DNA of 64,000 bases from Bacteroidales bacterium. Its GTDB lineage: Bacteria; Bacteroidota; Bacteroidia; Bacteroidales; Muribaculaceae. This document shows positions 9,139 to 18,472 of the stretch, piece after piece. Position numbers and translations under genes: made by a program. The notes beneath the pieces were generated by a model. The model saw only the letters and a program-made list of their open reading frames with translations, made no database searches and was not told where the DNA came from. The stretch covers positions 41,149 to 105,148 of the forward strand of contig CAJTEX010000012.1 of assembly GCA_910575615.1 (NCBI GenBank). The letters run 5' to 3'. Each line of letters starts with the position of its first letter. The stretch's first letter is position 1.

Positions 9139-10278
9139 TCAGGCCATATGGAGGAAATCCGGAGTATCTCCCTCTTTTAGAATCCAACTGTACAGCTGAT
9201 TCATTTTTTCACCCAAAGATGCAACCGAGTAGTGCCGGGAAATTAGTTCGCGTCCTTTTCTACCCATTTCGTGCAGGGATTTATCTCCTATACGGAAGCT
9301 CTCCAGTATAGTTTTGTTTATCTCTTCCTGGGAGTTCTCTATCCACCATCCACATTTGTTTTCAGGAAGTTCTTGCCAAGGCATTCCTTTCGATGCGATA
9401 ATAGGTACGCCGCGTACGAGAGCTTCTGTCACGATGTTGCCAAAATTTTCAAAATCACTGGGGACAGCAAGAATGGACAAGGATTTTATAGCGTCATCTT
9501 TTTCTTTACCAGACAAGAAACCGGTCATTTCAACGTTCGTGAGACCCAGATGGGCGATTTTAGATTTCAGAAATTCTGTATAACCAGCATCTCCACCGCC
9601 TATGATTCTAAGTCTGGCATCGGCTGGAAGTTGCTCTTTCAAATCATACATTGCGTGTATCAGACGTTCGACCCTTTTGCGTGGGTGTAGTCGCCCGAGG
9701 TAACCCACGGTGAATGTTGGTTTGTCAGGAATCGGAGAGTCAATGACTCCTGTGGTCTCTATCGGGTTTGGGATTATGGCTACAGGTGTCTTGAACCCAA
9801 GATTCCGGAAATGCTCCATTTCCTCCCGGCATGTGCATTGTACAGCGGCGGCATTCGTGAGTATCTTACGTTGATATAATGCCATAGACAGCCGTTTGAT
9901 TAACGCATTATGCGCAATCGCCTCAGGATAAAGCATTCCTCTGAGTGTCACCACATATGGCTTTCCAATGCTGCTGGCATATGATGAAACTGTATGACCA
10001 TGCAGCATCCATATTCCTTGGATATGGTATATGTCAATATCTTTGATGTCACGCAGCAACTGTCTTAAGCCAGGTACATATGCGAGGGTGCCAAATTTTG
10101 AGTGCTTGGTGTATATCGGATTCGCGTCGTCGTCAATCAGACGGTCTCCTTCAGGCAACGGCGCTGTTATGGCTGTCACATTGTGTCCACGGTTTCTGAG
10201 GCCCTTAATCGTGAGCCATGTGCTTAATGCGGGTCCACCGGCCCATACATCAAGAGCTCCGGAATGAAGAATGTTCAT
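9139..10278 (-). CDS. glycosyltransferase family 4
   Basis: 379 residues with a GT-B fold. The N-terminal domain has a Gly-rich loop (WAGGPALST, about residue 12). The C-terminal domain opens with FTVGYLGRLHPRKRVERLI (about residue 190) and contains the EX7E nucleotide-sugar motif ENFGNIVTE (about residue 285). These are the standard features of retaining GT4 enzymes that use nucleotide sugars at the cytoplasmic membrane. The donor cannot be assigned. It overlaps the preceding glycosyltransferase by 4 bases and abuts the flippase, so the two glycosyltransferases and flippase are probably translated together. Confidence 0.87.
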   Translation of the reverse strand: MNILHSGALDVWAGGPALSTWLTIKGLRNRGHNVTAITAPLPEGDRLIDDDANPIYTKHSKFGTLAYVPGLRQLLRDIKDIDIYHIQGIWMLHGHTVSSYASSIGKPYVVTLRGMLYPEAIAHNALIKRLSMALYQRKILTNAAAVQCTCREEMEHFRNLGFKTPVAIIPNPIETTGVIDSPIPDKPTFTVGYLGRLHPRKRVERLIHAMYDLKEQLPADARLRIIGGGDAGYTEFLKSKIAHLGLTNVEMTGFLSGKEKDDAIKSLSILAVPSDFENFGNIVTEALVRGVPIIASKGMPWQELPENKCGWWIENSQEEINKTILESFRIGDKSLHEMGRKGRELISRHYSVASLGEKMNQLYSWILKEGDTPDFLHMA

Positions 10279-11423
10279 CGTTGATAAAGTCGGTGTTTCT
10301 TCTGGATTTCTGATATGTGTTTGTTAAGGATGGCGGCTTGCCTGTCACAACTTATGGCATTCTTATATTCAAGATTGTTCTGCTTGGCGACGGCAAGATA
10401 TTTTGGGCTTTTCAAGAGGGGTATCAAGCACTCGGCCAAAGCATTTGAATCTCCGGATGGAAAAATCGCACCTCCATTGGAATCCTTGATAAGAGAAGCT
10501 GCTCCGAGTCCGTCGCTGATCACCACGGCTTGCCCTCGTTGTATGGCTTCATTTATTCGTATACCCCATGGCTCCACCCGTCCGGGAGCGACGAGGATGT
10601 CAATCTGAGGGATAAGCTTGTCGTATTCCTCAGCATCCAACACTCCTTCAAATCTGACAAGGCCAGAGAGTCTATAGCGTTGTGCCATCGATTTCAGTCT
10701 TGTCTCCATTCTTCCACGCCCGGTGATATGACATACAAAATTATCAATACCTTGTTCAGATAATTTTCTGATAGCCTTTATCAGGATATCCACTCCTTTG
10801 TAATGTTCAAGCAGTCCTGGACAAAGCAGGTGTATCAAGCCGTCAGATGCGTTGGCATACTGTGTTTCTTTTCCTTCATCCGTGAAGTAACCGAAAGGAT
10901 AGATGTCTTCGGGGCTGAATCCCAATTTTTGGAATTGCCTGAAATCTCGCTGTGAGTTTCCTGATAGACACATCACCCCGAGGCTTTTGGATGCGATATC
11001 GCGAGTATGGCGCGGCAGAAGCAAACGGATGTATGCGCTCTTGACTATTTTCCGCATTCCATGCTCGAGGTTGAAATACGCCTCCGACATATTACAGAAT
11101 GCCACATTCTTTGAAATGGCATATTGTATCAGTTCTCTCATTCTTGGCGGATGTGTGATGCCGTTAAAGACATGCAGGCGGTCGGCATATTTGTCAATCA
11201 GAGATTTACCTGTCGTAATCCAATCCTCGTCAGAGATGATAGTGTGGTTGGGAAACAATTTGCCTTTGTCAGCCCATCCCATTGCCTTGCGTGAGGCGCT
11301 TAGGCTTCCTGTCACCACTATGCATTCAGAATCGTATGTCTCGCAATAAGCTTTGAGGACATTGATCATTCCTGCACATGGAATGTTCCACCAAAAAACA
11401 GTCTTTTTATATGTCTCTTTCAT
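10275..11423 (-). CDS. glycosyltransferase family 4
   Basis: 382 residues. The C-terminal GT-B domain is clear: HLLCPGLLEHYKGVDILI, VCHITGRGRMETRL and an EX7E motif EPWGIRINE at about residue 290, followed by VVISDGLGA. The N-terminal half is less conserved but begins with a FWWNIPCAGM loop expected for acceptor binding. It is predicted to be a cytoplasmic retaining transferase acting on the same lipid-linked glycan as its neighbours; the sugar is unknown. The start codon overlaps the stop of the membrane polymerase gene by 4 bases (ATGA), and its own stop overlaps the next start by 4 bases. Confidence 0.85.
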   Translation of the reverse strand: MKETYKKTVFWWNIPCAGMINVLKAYCETYDSECIVVTGSLSASRKAMGWADKGKLFPNHTIISDEDWITTGKSLIDKYADRLHVFNGITHPPRMRELIQYAISKNVAFCNMSEAYFNLEHGMRKIVKSAYIRLLLPRHTRDIASKSLGVMCLSGNSQRDFRQFQKLGFSPEDIYPFGYFTDEGKETQYANASDGLIHLLCPGLLEHYKGVDILIKAIRKLSEQGIDNFVCHITGRGRMETRLKSMAQRYRLSGLVRFEGVLDAEEYDKLIPQIDILVAPGRVEPWGIRINEAIQRGQAVVISDGLGAASLIKDSNGGAIFPSGDSNALAECLIPLLKSPKYLAVAKQNNLEYKNAISCDRQAAILNKHISEIQKKHRLYQR

Positions 11424-12817
11424 CTTGAACCAGGTTGTCTCATTTTTTTGTTAGAAGAATCATAAAGCCCATATAGCGCGGGCATAACGTATATCAGCGG
11501 ACTTACAATGGAGCCAAACATCATGGAGCCAATGACAGATGACAATGCCGCGACACCAAACGCGAGTCCATACGGTCGACGTTGTTTATATGAGCGGGTT
11601 ACAGTCTTGACAGCAATCGTAATCAGTATCACATACAAGGCGGCCCCGAGCACTCCGAAATCGCAAAGAGTAAGGACAAGACCCGATTGCATTGGTATAA
11701 GGGCATTGCCGATTGTCTGGCCTGGAATATGGAATGTATATTGCGCGGTTCCGTAGCCCAGCAGACGCAATTCGGGATTGGGATCCCAGATAATATGGTC
11801 GAGCACTATTCGTTCCTGACGGTCATCTTCCATCTCTTCTTGTGCGCGTCCAAACGAACGTTCATATAACAGGTCCATAAATCCTGTGCTTTCAGTCTGC
11901 TCTTGTCCAGGGATTGTATCTATTTTTTGCCATTCAGACCATAGGCTTACGGCCAAAATTGCCACAATTCCCAAAGGCAATAGTTTGCCTGTAAGATTTT
12001 TCAGAGGAAGGAACCACAAAATGACCGGCACAGCGATGGCAAATGTAATCAGTGCGGCAGATGAGAAAGTATAAATCAGCACGAAAACACCGGCACATAA
12101 TGCCGCCAGATGGTATTTGGGATTGTTGTACCGGTATATCTTCTGGCTGAACATCACAAGGGATGCGAGAAGATATGGAAGCACAAAAAAGGCCAAATTC
12201 TTTGGTTCTCCGCAGACACCATAGATCCTTAATATAGTTGTGCCTCCAGACTGAAACGTAGCCTCTGCATTTGTGGAGCCATCCTGGCGTAGGATGGGCA
12301 TAAATTCAATCCCTGCTTTAAGACACAAGAAGTGTAGCAGGCCAAATCCAATGGCGACCTCAACTGCAAGACAATATTTCGGATATAAGTTTTTTACAAA
12401 TCCACGTGGTAGCAACGCTCCGAAGAAAAGCAAGGAGGCCGTTGTGAGATATGTGTAATTGGTGTTGATTATTCGTGAGATTTTACTGATATGGCGTGCA
12501 TATTCCTGAGGAGCGATGAATGCGAGTATGTCGCCAGCCAACAGCGCAATCATCAAAAGCACCACAAAAGGCCTTATGACATTATTTACTGGTGTTTTTC
12601 TCCGAGAGCCGTTAAGGAATAATATGCTAAGCACCATCCCAAGGGCTATGATTTTTGTGGGAAACCAGATAGTGAATGCAAACTGATAACAAAAAGCAAA
12701 CGTAATCCCCCAGAAATACAATACAAGGAGATTGAAAAATTTCCGGTTTATGACGAAATAAACAGTTAAGGCAACAAAAATGTAAAAGCCTATTTTTTGT
12801 AGTAAAAACCAGATCAT
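11420..12817 (-). CDS. Wzy-like O-antigen/capsule polymerase candidate
   Basis: 465 residues with at least ten strongly hydrophobic segments. The soluble loop near residues 325-380 contains EEMEDDRQERIVLDHIIWDP and RLLGYGTAQYTF, the usual large periplasmic loop of Wzy proteins. Wzy proteins are poorly conserved, so the call rests on topology and position between glycosyltransferase genes. Such enzymes join repeat units after flipping. The FGLLHFLCLKAG and YGVCGEPKNLAFF stretches may matter for function but are not proof. It follows the GT4 gene at 12839 with a 21-base gap. Base composition is AT-rich, as in much of the locus. Confidence 0.7.
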   Translation of the reverse strand: MIWFLLQKIGFYIFVALTVYFVINRKFFNLLVLYFWGITFAFCYQFAFTIWFPTKIIALGMVLSILFLNGSRRKTPVNNVIRPFVVLLMIALLAGDILAFIAPQEYARHISKISRIINTNYTYLTTASLLFFGALLPRGFVKNLYPKYCLAVEVAIGFGLLHFLCLKAGIEFMPILRQDGSTNAEATFQSGGTTILRIYGVCGEPKNLAFFVLPYLLASLVMFSQKIYRYNNPKYHLAALCAGVFVLIYTFSSAALITFAIAVPVILWFLPLKNLTGKLLPLGIVAILAVSLWSEWQKIDTIPGQEQTESTGFMDLLYERSFGRAQEEMEDDRQERIVLDHIIWDPNPELRLLGYGTAQYTFHIPGQTIGNALIPMQSGLVLTLCDFGVLGAALYVILITIAVKTVTRSYKQRRPYGLAFGVAALSSVIGSMMFGSIVSPLIYVMPALYGLYDSSNKKMRQPGSR

Positions 12818-12838
12818 ATGTCAGAAGTCGGCCAGAAA

Positions 12839-13954
12839 TCAGCTTTTTTTAATCAATTTTTTGATGATATTATAGTATTGCATTGCAGCCCTTTTATAGG
12901 TGAAACCAGATGCATAGTTCATAACTACGTCTTTCTGGGAAGGCTTTTGATCTAATTTCAATATCGCGTCTGACATATCATTTATATCAGTGGGCGAGAA
13001 TAAAATTGCATATCCTCCAGCAACTTCCGGTAAAGAGGTGACATTGGAGCACGCCACATTCACCCCCTGGGAGAAAGCCTCGATTACAGGAAGTCCGAAG
13101 CCTTCGTACAAGGAGGGAAAGATTAAGCCCTTGCTATTTGCGATAATCGTTCTTAAAACATTGTCCTCCTGAAACGGAATGTTATATATACCATCGTGGA
13201 ATTCAGATTTTATATGGGTCATATATTCCTCCACATTTCCGATAAGTAAGAGGTCTGGCAAGCCGGGATGTGAAATCCGGGCATTGCGGTATGCTTTAAT
13301 CAGATTGTCGATGTTTTTACGTCTGGAGATTAATCCCCACCATACAAAGTATGGGCGGCGGGGTATTATTTGGTCGACGCCTGAGTCCGAAACTTCATCA
13401 GCGTTGAACCAAAACGGATTGATTCCATTATGGATAATTTCTATGGGAGTCTTGACTTGGGGGAAGAAATTGGCTATGTCATTTTTTGTGAATTCTGAGA
13501 TGGCAACGATTGTAGAGAGCTGTGGTAATTGACGGTTAAGACTATGGCGGGTCCAGTATTTGAAAAATGTGGCATATTTCCCTGTGCTTAGACCTTTAAT
13601 CGTAGACAGGTCTGCTAGTGAACATATCTGAGGTCCGTTGAAATTGGGTATATATTCTATATGCCCGGGGTTTAAAAAAAGGTCAACATCGCAATCCAAC
13701 TTCACATAATTCAGCCCCAACATCTGTTTTAACATCACTGATTTATGTGGAGCGCGGAAGAATTTTATTTCAACATTAGGCAGGTTGTTTATCTCATCAT
13801 AAAATGTTTTCAGGCGGCTGGGGAACGGACGTCTGCTGTAATAAAGTTGAAATTTATCCTCAGGATGTTCTTTAATCAGCTCCATTGTCATCCCCCTGAC
13901 AGGGAAGCCACTGGTGAATGATGAGAAACAATTTGCTGAAATTGCAATGTTCAT
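12839..13954 (-). CDS. glycosyltransferase family 4 (mannosyltransferase-like)
   Basis: 371 residues. The C-terminal GT4 signature is strong: RRPYFVWWGLISRRKNIDNL (about residue 205), IIANSKGLIFPSLYEGFGLP and the EX7E pattern EGFGLPVIEAF (about residue 293). The LYEGFGLPVIEA version and the HNGINPFWF stretch are common in WbaZ/MtfB-like transferases that often use GDP-mannose, but donor use is not proven by this. The N-terminus starts with MNIAISANCF. No membrane segment is visible. A 54-base gap separates it from the preceding GT2 gene, one of the larger gaps in the operon, so an internal promoter is possible though none is clear. Confidence 0.86.
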   Translation of the reverse strand: MNIAISANCFSSFTSGFPVRGMTMELIKEHPEDKFQLYYSRRPFPSRLKTFYDEINNLPNVEIKFFRAPHKSVMLKQMLGLNYVKLDCDVDLFLNPGHIEYIPNFNGPQICSLADLSTIKGLSTGKYATFFKYWTRHSLNRQLPQLSTIVAISEFTKNDIANFFPQVKTPIEIIHNGINPFWFNADEVSDSGVDQIIPRRPYFVWWGLISRRKNIDNLIKAYRNARISHPGLPDLLLIGNVEEYMTHIKSEFHDGIYNIPFQEDNVLRTIIANSKGLIFPSLYEGFGLPVIEAFSQGVNVACSNVTSLPEVAGGYAILFSPTDINDMSDAILKLDQKPSQKDVVMNYASGFTYKRAAMQYYNIIKKLIKKS

Positions 13955-14008
13955 AATCAGCCAGGATATGAGTTAATTATACTGAATGTGATGTTAAGAT
14001 TCTGTGGG

Positions 14009-14959
14009 TCACCCTTCACGTTTTATGAGACGTTGTGACATTTTCTTCGAGACAAAGAGGTCTATGAAAAGATATACTTTCAAGTACGGATACAGTAGAG
14101 GAAACGCCTTGAAATACGATCGGCGCATCTGTTTACGTAATGCTGCGTCCTTGTAATACTTGTTATCAGGGTTGAACATGAACGTTGACCATAGCAGCAG
14201 GCTGCGAAACGCGGCCTGGGATTGACAACCCTTGATGCCGGATTGTCTCAGATAATTGTCAAGATATGTCAGTGTCTGGGCTATGGCATCGAAACGCTCG
14301 GGCCTTACATTCCGCATTACAGAATGAGGATTGTCCCGGTAACAATAAAGTCTCAAGTCTGTTTTCTTGAGTGTCAATGGATGTGCCACAGACAATTCAA
14401 GGTTGAACATTGTGTCTTCTCCAATTTTAAGCCCGTTGCGCATCAATTTGATGTTGTTTTGAATCAAATCCCTGCGATATATATTCCCCCATACAGTTGA
14501 CAGAATCTTTCCCGCCAGAATTTGTCCGGGAATTTGTTTGGAAGAGAAGTGTGTGACAGTCTCTTTTACAGTCGGACAGATGGCATTCAGGACAGATGTG
14601 ATGTCTGAGAACGTTTGGAAGCCAAATGATATAATGTCATAGGCCGAATCTAAATGCCTGTCAAGTTTTTCGAGAGTATCGGGCAACAGTATGTCATCGG
14701 AGTCAAGAAACGTGATCCATTTTCCGCTGGCCATCTCCACCCCTCTCATTCTTGAGTATGCCACCCCGGAGTTTTTTTGTGTCACAAGTTTGATTCGGGG
14801 GTCATCCAGGTAGCTGTCGGCTATTGCCGCAGAAGCGTCAGATGAACCATCATCGATAATAATGAGTTCCCAATTGCTCAAAGTCTGGTATTTCACGCTG
14901 TCGATACATTCCTTAAGGTATCGTTCGCCATTGAAAACCGGTATGATGATGGAAATCAT
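14009..14959 (-). CDS. glycosyltransferase family 2
   Basis: About 316 residues when started at the ATG at 14959 (MISIIIPVFNG), which places the first GT2 strand at the N-terminus. An ATG at 14992 would add 11 residues and overlap the preceding gene. Motifs: IIDDGSSDAS (about residue 35) and FLDSDDILL (about residue 85), which coordinate nucleotide and metal in inverting GT-A enzymes. The C-terminal third is basic and lacks clear membrane helices but may lie on the membrane surface (FPLLYPYLKVYLF). The acceptor and sugar cannot be named. It lies in the middle of the leftward operon. Confidence 0.85.
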   Translation of the reverse strand: MISIIIPVFNGERYLKECIDSVKYQTLSNWELIIIDDGSSDASAAIADSYLDDPRIKLVTQKNSGVAYSRMRGVEMASGKWITFLDSDDILLPDTLEKLDRHLDSAYDIISFGFQTFSDITSVLNAICPTVKETVTHFSSKQIPGQILAGKILSTVWGNIYRRDLIQNNIKLMRNGLKIGEDTMFNLELSVAHPLTLKKTDLRLYCYRDNPHSVMRNVRPERFDAIAQTLTYLDNYLRQSGIKGCQSQAAFRSLLLWSTFMFNPDNKYYKDAALRKQMRRSYFKAFPLLYPYLKVYLFIDLFVSKKMSQRLIKREG

Positions 14960-14978
14960 TTGGATTTGTCTTCGCGAG

Positions 14979-15731
14979 TTATCGGAGCCCAATATAATGT
15001 AAAATCCGCCAAATCACGACCTTTGCTGTCAGCGGTTTGGGGTCTGTCATTGATTTTGCGTCAATCTTTTTGTCGCGCCAACCTCCCGACACACGGTGTA
15101 TGCCGTAAACCTTGTCGATTGACTTATATAAAGGACGGCAAAAATAATAAGATGGATAGACTTTTACACCATTGCTCAATGTCTGTGGCTTGTCCTTTTT
15201 TGAAGGCCGCCAGTCAAGGCCATATGCTGTTGCTTTCTGCGCCTGCATATGTGATATGGTTGTCTGATTGAGAATGGGGGAGCCATTCTTGTCTTTTCCG
15301 GTCACAAAATGCCGTCCTTCATAATAGTCAAGGCATTCTTTTATGAACGGATGTCCTTTGACAGCTCCCATAAAATGGGATGTAAGATATACATATCCAT
15401 CAGTATTGACCCAACTCTCTTTGCCTATAAAACATTCGTCTGCCAAAAAACGGTCGATATTTTTGAATAATTCGACATCGGTGTCAAGCCATATACCTCC
15501 ATACTTGTTGATTGCGAATAGGCGGGTGTAGTCGGCAGCAAAAGCCCATTTCCGCATCTGTATTGCTTCTCTTACGAAATCGGAATCAGTTTCCCGCATA
15601 AGACGGTCCATATCCCACAATACAAACTCGTAGTCGGGAAGCAATTTTTTCCAGGTTGATATGTATGCTTCTACATCAGAGGGAAAAGCTTCTCCGCTGA
15701 ACCAACTATAATGTATAAGTTTTGGAATCAT
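14979..15731 (-). CDS. glycosyltransferase family 32 (capsular polysaccharide type)
   Basis: 250 residues beginning MIPKLIHYSWFSG, the standard opening of GT32-type sugar transferases with the TcdA/TcdB-like fold. The pattern ADYTRLFAINKYGGIWLDTDVE (about residues 75-96) carries the DXD metal motif as DTD; FIGKES and SHFMGA are further family positions. Such enzymes usually transfer a hexose, often galactose or mannose, but the sugar here is unknown. The ATG at 15731 overlaps the stop of the preceding gene as ATGA. A longer reading to 15770 would run into that gene, so the short start is chosen. Confidence 0.87.
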   Translation of the reverse strand: MIPKLIHYSWFSGEAFPSDVEAYISTWKKLLPDYEFVLWDMDRLMRETDSDFVREAIQMRKWAFAADYTRLFAINKYGGIWLDTDVELFKNIDRFLADECFIGKESWVNTDGYVYLTSHFMGAVKGHPFIKECLDYYEGRHFVTGKDKNGSPILNQTTISHMQAQKATAYGLDWRPSKKDKPQTLSNGVKVYPSYYFCRPLYKSIDKVYGIHRVSGGWRDKKIDAKSMTDPKPLTAKVVIWRILHYIGLR

Positions 15732-16690
15732 CGCGTATATCTCTTTTGATAGATATTCTTGTATGACCATCGACCGAAATTCCAGCCGAATATCTTTGCT
15801 GCCAATACCAGGAGTTTCTGTGGAGAACGTGGGCTACTCACCAAATAAGAGGATGGGATGCCGGCTGTGATGTTTTTGAATTTGTCAGAAGGAAAATTAT
15901 GGCATCTCAGGGACTCGAATGCCAGATTTGCGCCCATCTGTTTTAAGGCTTCAGCGTGATAAGCCTTGTCGATATTGAGATAGTCCCATTCATATACTTT
16001 TAATAGCTGATGGATATATTCTGGCTTAATGTCGGTTGTATATCCTCCGGAATTGATTCGATAGTGGTATAATGCTTCCGGGACAGTGCATAATTTCAAT
16101 GGGCGTATCGACAATAATTTCTGCAGAATCAAATGATCCTCGCCCATATTTATTCCGGGCTCGTAGTAAATATTATGGGTGGTAAATAAAGAGCGACGAA
16201 TCAATTTGTTCCATGAATTGTAATATGAGGAACGCATTATTTCATCTCGGGTAAGCTCGATGTCTGTAAGGTCATTGAACTTACGAATATTTTCCTTTGA
16301 ACTCCCGTCGTTGTATTCTGCGACATAACCGAATATTACGATGTCGGCATCTTCCGCCTTGGCTTTGGTGTAGGCTTTTTCGTATGCCGACGTGTCTACC
16401 CAGTCATCGCTGTCACAAACGATGATAAATTCACCTGTGGCATTTTCAAGCCCGGTCTGCCGCGCTTTCCATAATCCTCCGTTGCGCTGGTGGATTACTT
16501 TTATACGATTGTCTCTTTCTGCCCAGGAATCACAGATTGAATCCGAACCGTCGGTGCTGCCGTCATCCACCAAAACAATCTCAATATCCTGCAATGTCTG
16601 CTCTATAAGGCTTGATAAGCACCGATCAAGGTATTTGGCAGTGTTGTAGACCGGAACAGTGACAGAAACCTTCGCAGAATCATTATTCAT
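15728..16690 (-). CDS. glycosyltransferase family 2
   Basis: About 320 residues from the ATG at 16690 (MNNDSAKVSVTVPVYN). The GT2 elements are VLVDDGSTDGSDS (about residue 42) and VCDSDDWVD (about residue 95), giving nucleotide and metal contacts. The later MGEDHLI motif is common in capsule transferases. An in-frame ATG at 16711 would start inside the preceding gene. The start overlaps the stop of the acyltransferase gene by 8 bases. It is cytoplasmic and probably acts on a lipid-linked intermediate; donor and linkage are not predictable. Confidence 0.86.
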   Translation of the reverse strand: MNNDSAKVSVTVPVYNTAKYLDRCLSSLIEQTLQDIEIVLVDDGSTDGSDSICDSWAERDNRIKVIHQRNGGLWKARQTGLENATGEFIIVCDSDDWVDTSAYEKAYTKAKAEDADIVIFGYVAEYNDGSSKENIRKFNDLTDIELTRDEIMRSSYYNSWNKLIRRSLFTTHNIYYEPGINMGEDHLILQKLLSIRPLKLCTVPEALYHYRINSGGYTTDIKPEYIHQLLKVYEWDYLNIDKAYHAEALKQMGANLAFESLRCHNFPSDKFKNITAGIPSSYLVSSPRSPQKLLVLAAKIFGWNFGRWSYKNIYQKRYTR

Positions 16691-17432
16691 ATGTAACTTT
16701 GTCATCATCAAAGTCTCGGTATATACCCGTTTTTTTGATTGTTAAAGGGGTTCCGGCGAGTAAAGAAAATTCAGGGACATCTGTGTAGTCTTTGGCTATA
16801 TAAGATCCTGAACCGAAAATGATGGAATCTGGAATTTTAGCACCAGCCATTACCCTGCAAAATGATGGAATCCAGACCTTGTCACCAATCCGAATCGACC
16901 CATATCCTTTTGTCCGCTTACCATCAGTTGTTTTTAGGCTATGGAAGGAAGTGTCCATAAGGACGCTGTCCCACCCAATGAGACAGCTTGCGCCGATGTT
17001 GACTTTATGATAGGCATATATGATTAGACCATTTGTTGCAATGAAATTGTCCCCGAATGACAGTTTTCCCTTTTCTCCAACCTTGATACAACAATTATGT
17101 CCCAGTTGGCAGGTGCCGTAAAATTCAATTTCCCCCTTGATGTCAAGAAAAACTCCAAGATTCGGACGGTTTGTATCGAAATCCTGACCTATTTTTATCA
17201 TTCCGAAGTTTGTTTTTTTGACTTTAAGAGTGCATTTACCTCCAAGTTTCACAGTGCTTTTTGACATAAAAATCACAGGAAACTTGCGTGCTTGTCCAAA
17301 TGGGAAATATTTGAAATTAAACCAGATGGTCTTATGGATGTAAGGCGCAATCAACCATAGCAGATGGAAAAAATTACAGATGACAGTTCTTTTTGAGGCC
17401 ATTTGTGATTTCCGTTTTTCAGTCGTTTTCAA
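16683..17432 (-). CDS. left-handed beta-helix acyltransferase (WbbJ-like)
   Basis: 249 residues with hexapeptide-repeat character in the second half (FIATNGLIIYAYHKVNIGASCLIG, IRIGDKVWIPSFCRVMAGAKI). FHSL near residue 165 provides a histidine where this family usually has its catalytic residue. The N-terminal 50 residues contain one hydrophobic stretch (FFHLLWLIAPYIH), which may tether it to the membrane. The likely role is O-acetylation of a polysaccharide sugar from acetyl-CoA. Starts at 17432 or 17402 (MASKR) are both possible. Its 3' end overlaps the next glycosyltransferase gene. Confidence 0.78.
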   Translation of the reverse strand: MKTTEKRKSQMASKRTVICNFFHLLWLIAPYIHKTIWFNFKYFPFGQARKFPVIFMSKSTVKLGGKCTLKVKKTNFGMIKIGQDFDTNRPNLGVFLDIKGEIEFYGTCQLGHNCCIKVGEKGKLSFGDNFIATNGLIIYAYHKVNIGASCLIGWDSVLMDTSFHSLKTTDGKRTKGYGSIRIGDKVWIPSFCRVMAGAKIPDSIIFGSGSYIAKDYTDVPEFSLLAGTPLTIKKTGIYRDFDDDKVTYE

Positions 17433-17450
17433 TTTGAGATAATGAGCGTT

Positions 17451-18371
17451 TTATATATGAAGCCGTCTCATTATGCTCTTGGGAATCCTGAGCAATTCTT
17501 TCGTGCAACACGTCGGCGCAAACCAGAAAAGACGTGATATGAAAGACAGGTTCTCGCGAAAATTTCCAGTTATTTGGCTTAATATAGGTATGAAAAGCGG
17601 TACGAACTTATCTCTGTCTGCGTCCTGAAAGTCATTGCCAAAATAATTTGATATGGCTATGCGGTTTCTTAAGTGTCTGTATGGGTGTTTATAGATGTAA
17701 GTTGTAGCTCCACTGGATAGACGCCTGTAACCACATACAATATCCCCAACGCAATATGTTTTTCCTATTGAGGATGCGGCCATATACAAAGTCAAATCTC
17801 CGAAGACAGGTCGTTTGATTTTGCTAAGTTCTTTGTAACACGGGGAATTTAAAACCTCTTTGCGATATACCACTGTGGGGGTTGGAACATAAAAGTGCCG
17901 GTATGATTCCAAAGCGGTATATTCACGTTTTTCTAAAGGGAATGTGTCTTCAGACAATCCTGCGTCATAATGCAATCTGGCATTTGCGAACACCAATGAG
18001 TAATCCGGATGGGATTCAAGGAAATCTACCTGCTTCTGTAATTTGAGAGGGTCAGTCCAGTAGTCGTCTCCCTCGCAGAGGGCGACATATTTTGCACCGG
18101 AGGCTTCCACGGCCGCGTTCATAATTCGTCGCAGGGAACCATCTCGTTTGGAGTATTGGTTCTCTGTCTCGTAAATCGGCTTTATTATGTCAGGATATTT
18201 CGCGGCATATTCGCGTATGATGTCGGGGGTGCCGTCTGTGGATGCGTCATCGTGGACTATTGCGACGAATGGAAAGTTTGTCTTTTGCATCACAAATCCC
18301 TCCAGCGCATCACGGATATATGGCTCGTGGTTATAAGTTGCGCATTTAATGGCGACAAGATACTTATTCAT
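17451..18371 (-). CDS. glycosyltransferase family 2
   Basis: 306 residues. The N-terminal GT-A domain shows VAIKCATYNHEPY, IVHDDASTDGTPDII (about residue 38) and LCEGDDYWTDP (about residue 98). The EGDDYW form of the DXD region is typical of a subgroup found in many capsule loci. The C-terminal half has YRHFYVPTPTVVYRKEV and basic residues but no obvious membrane helix. Donor and acceptor are unknown. About 100 bases separate it from the NeuD-like gene before it; no promoter element or hairpin stands out there, so it is probably part of the same transcript. Confidence 0.86.
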   Translation of the reverse strand: MNKYLVAIKCATYNHEPYIRDALEGFVMQKTNFPFVAIVHDDASTDGTPDIIREYAAKYPDIIKPIYETENQYSKRDGSLRRIMNAAVEASGAKYVALCEGDDYWTDPLKLQKQVDFLESHPDYSLVFANARLHYDAGLSEDTFPLEKREYTALESYRHFYVPTPTVVYRKEVLNSPCYKELSKIKRPVFGDLTLYMAASSIGKTYCVGDIVCGYRRLSSGATTYIYKHPYRHLRNRIAISNYFGNDFQDADRDKFVPLFIPILSQITGNFRENLSFISRLFWFAPTCCTKELLRIPKSIMRRLHI

Positions 18372-18472
18372 AAAATAAATGTCTAACCTTTATTTGTATT
18401 CTGGGGGAAGATTCACCTGAGTTCACGGTTTTCTCAAATTCGCCATTATACCGGAGCATTTAATCGCGTTGT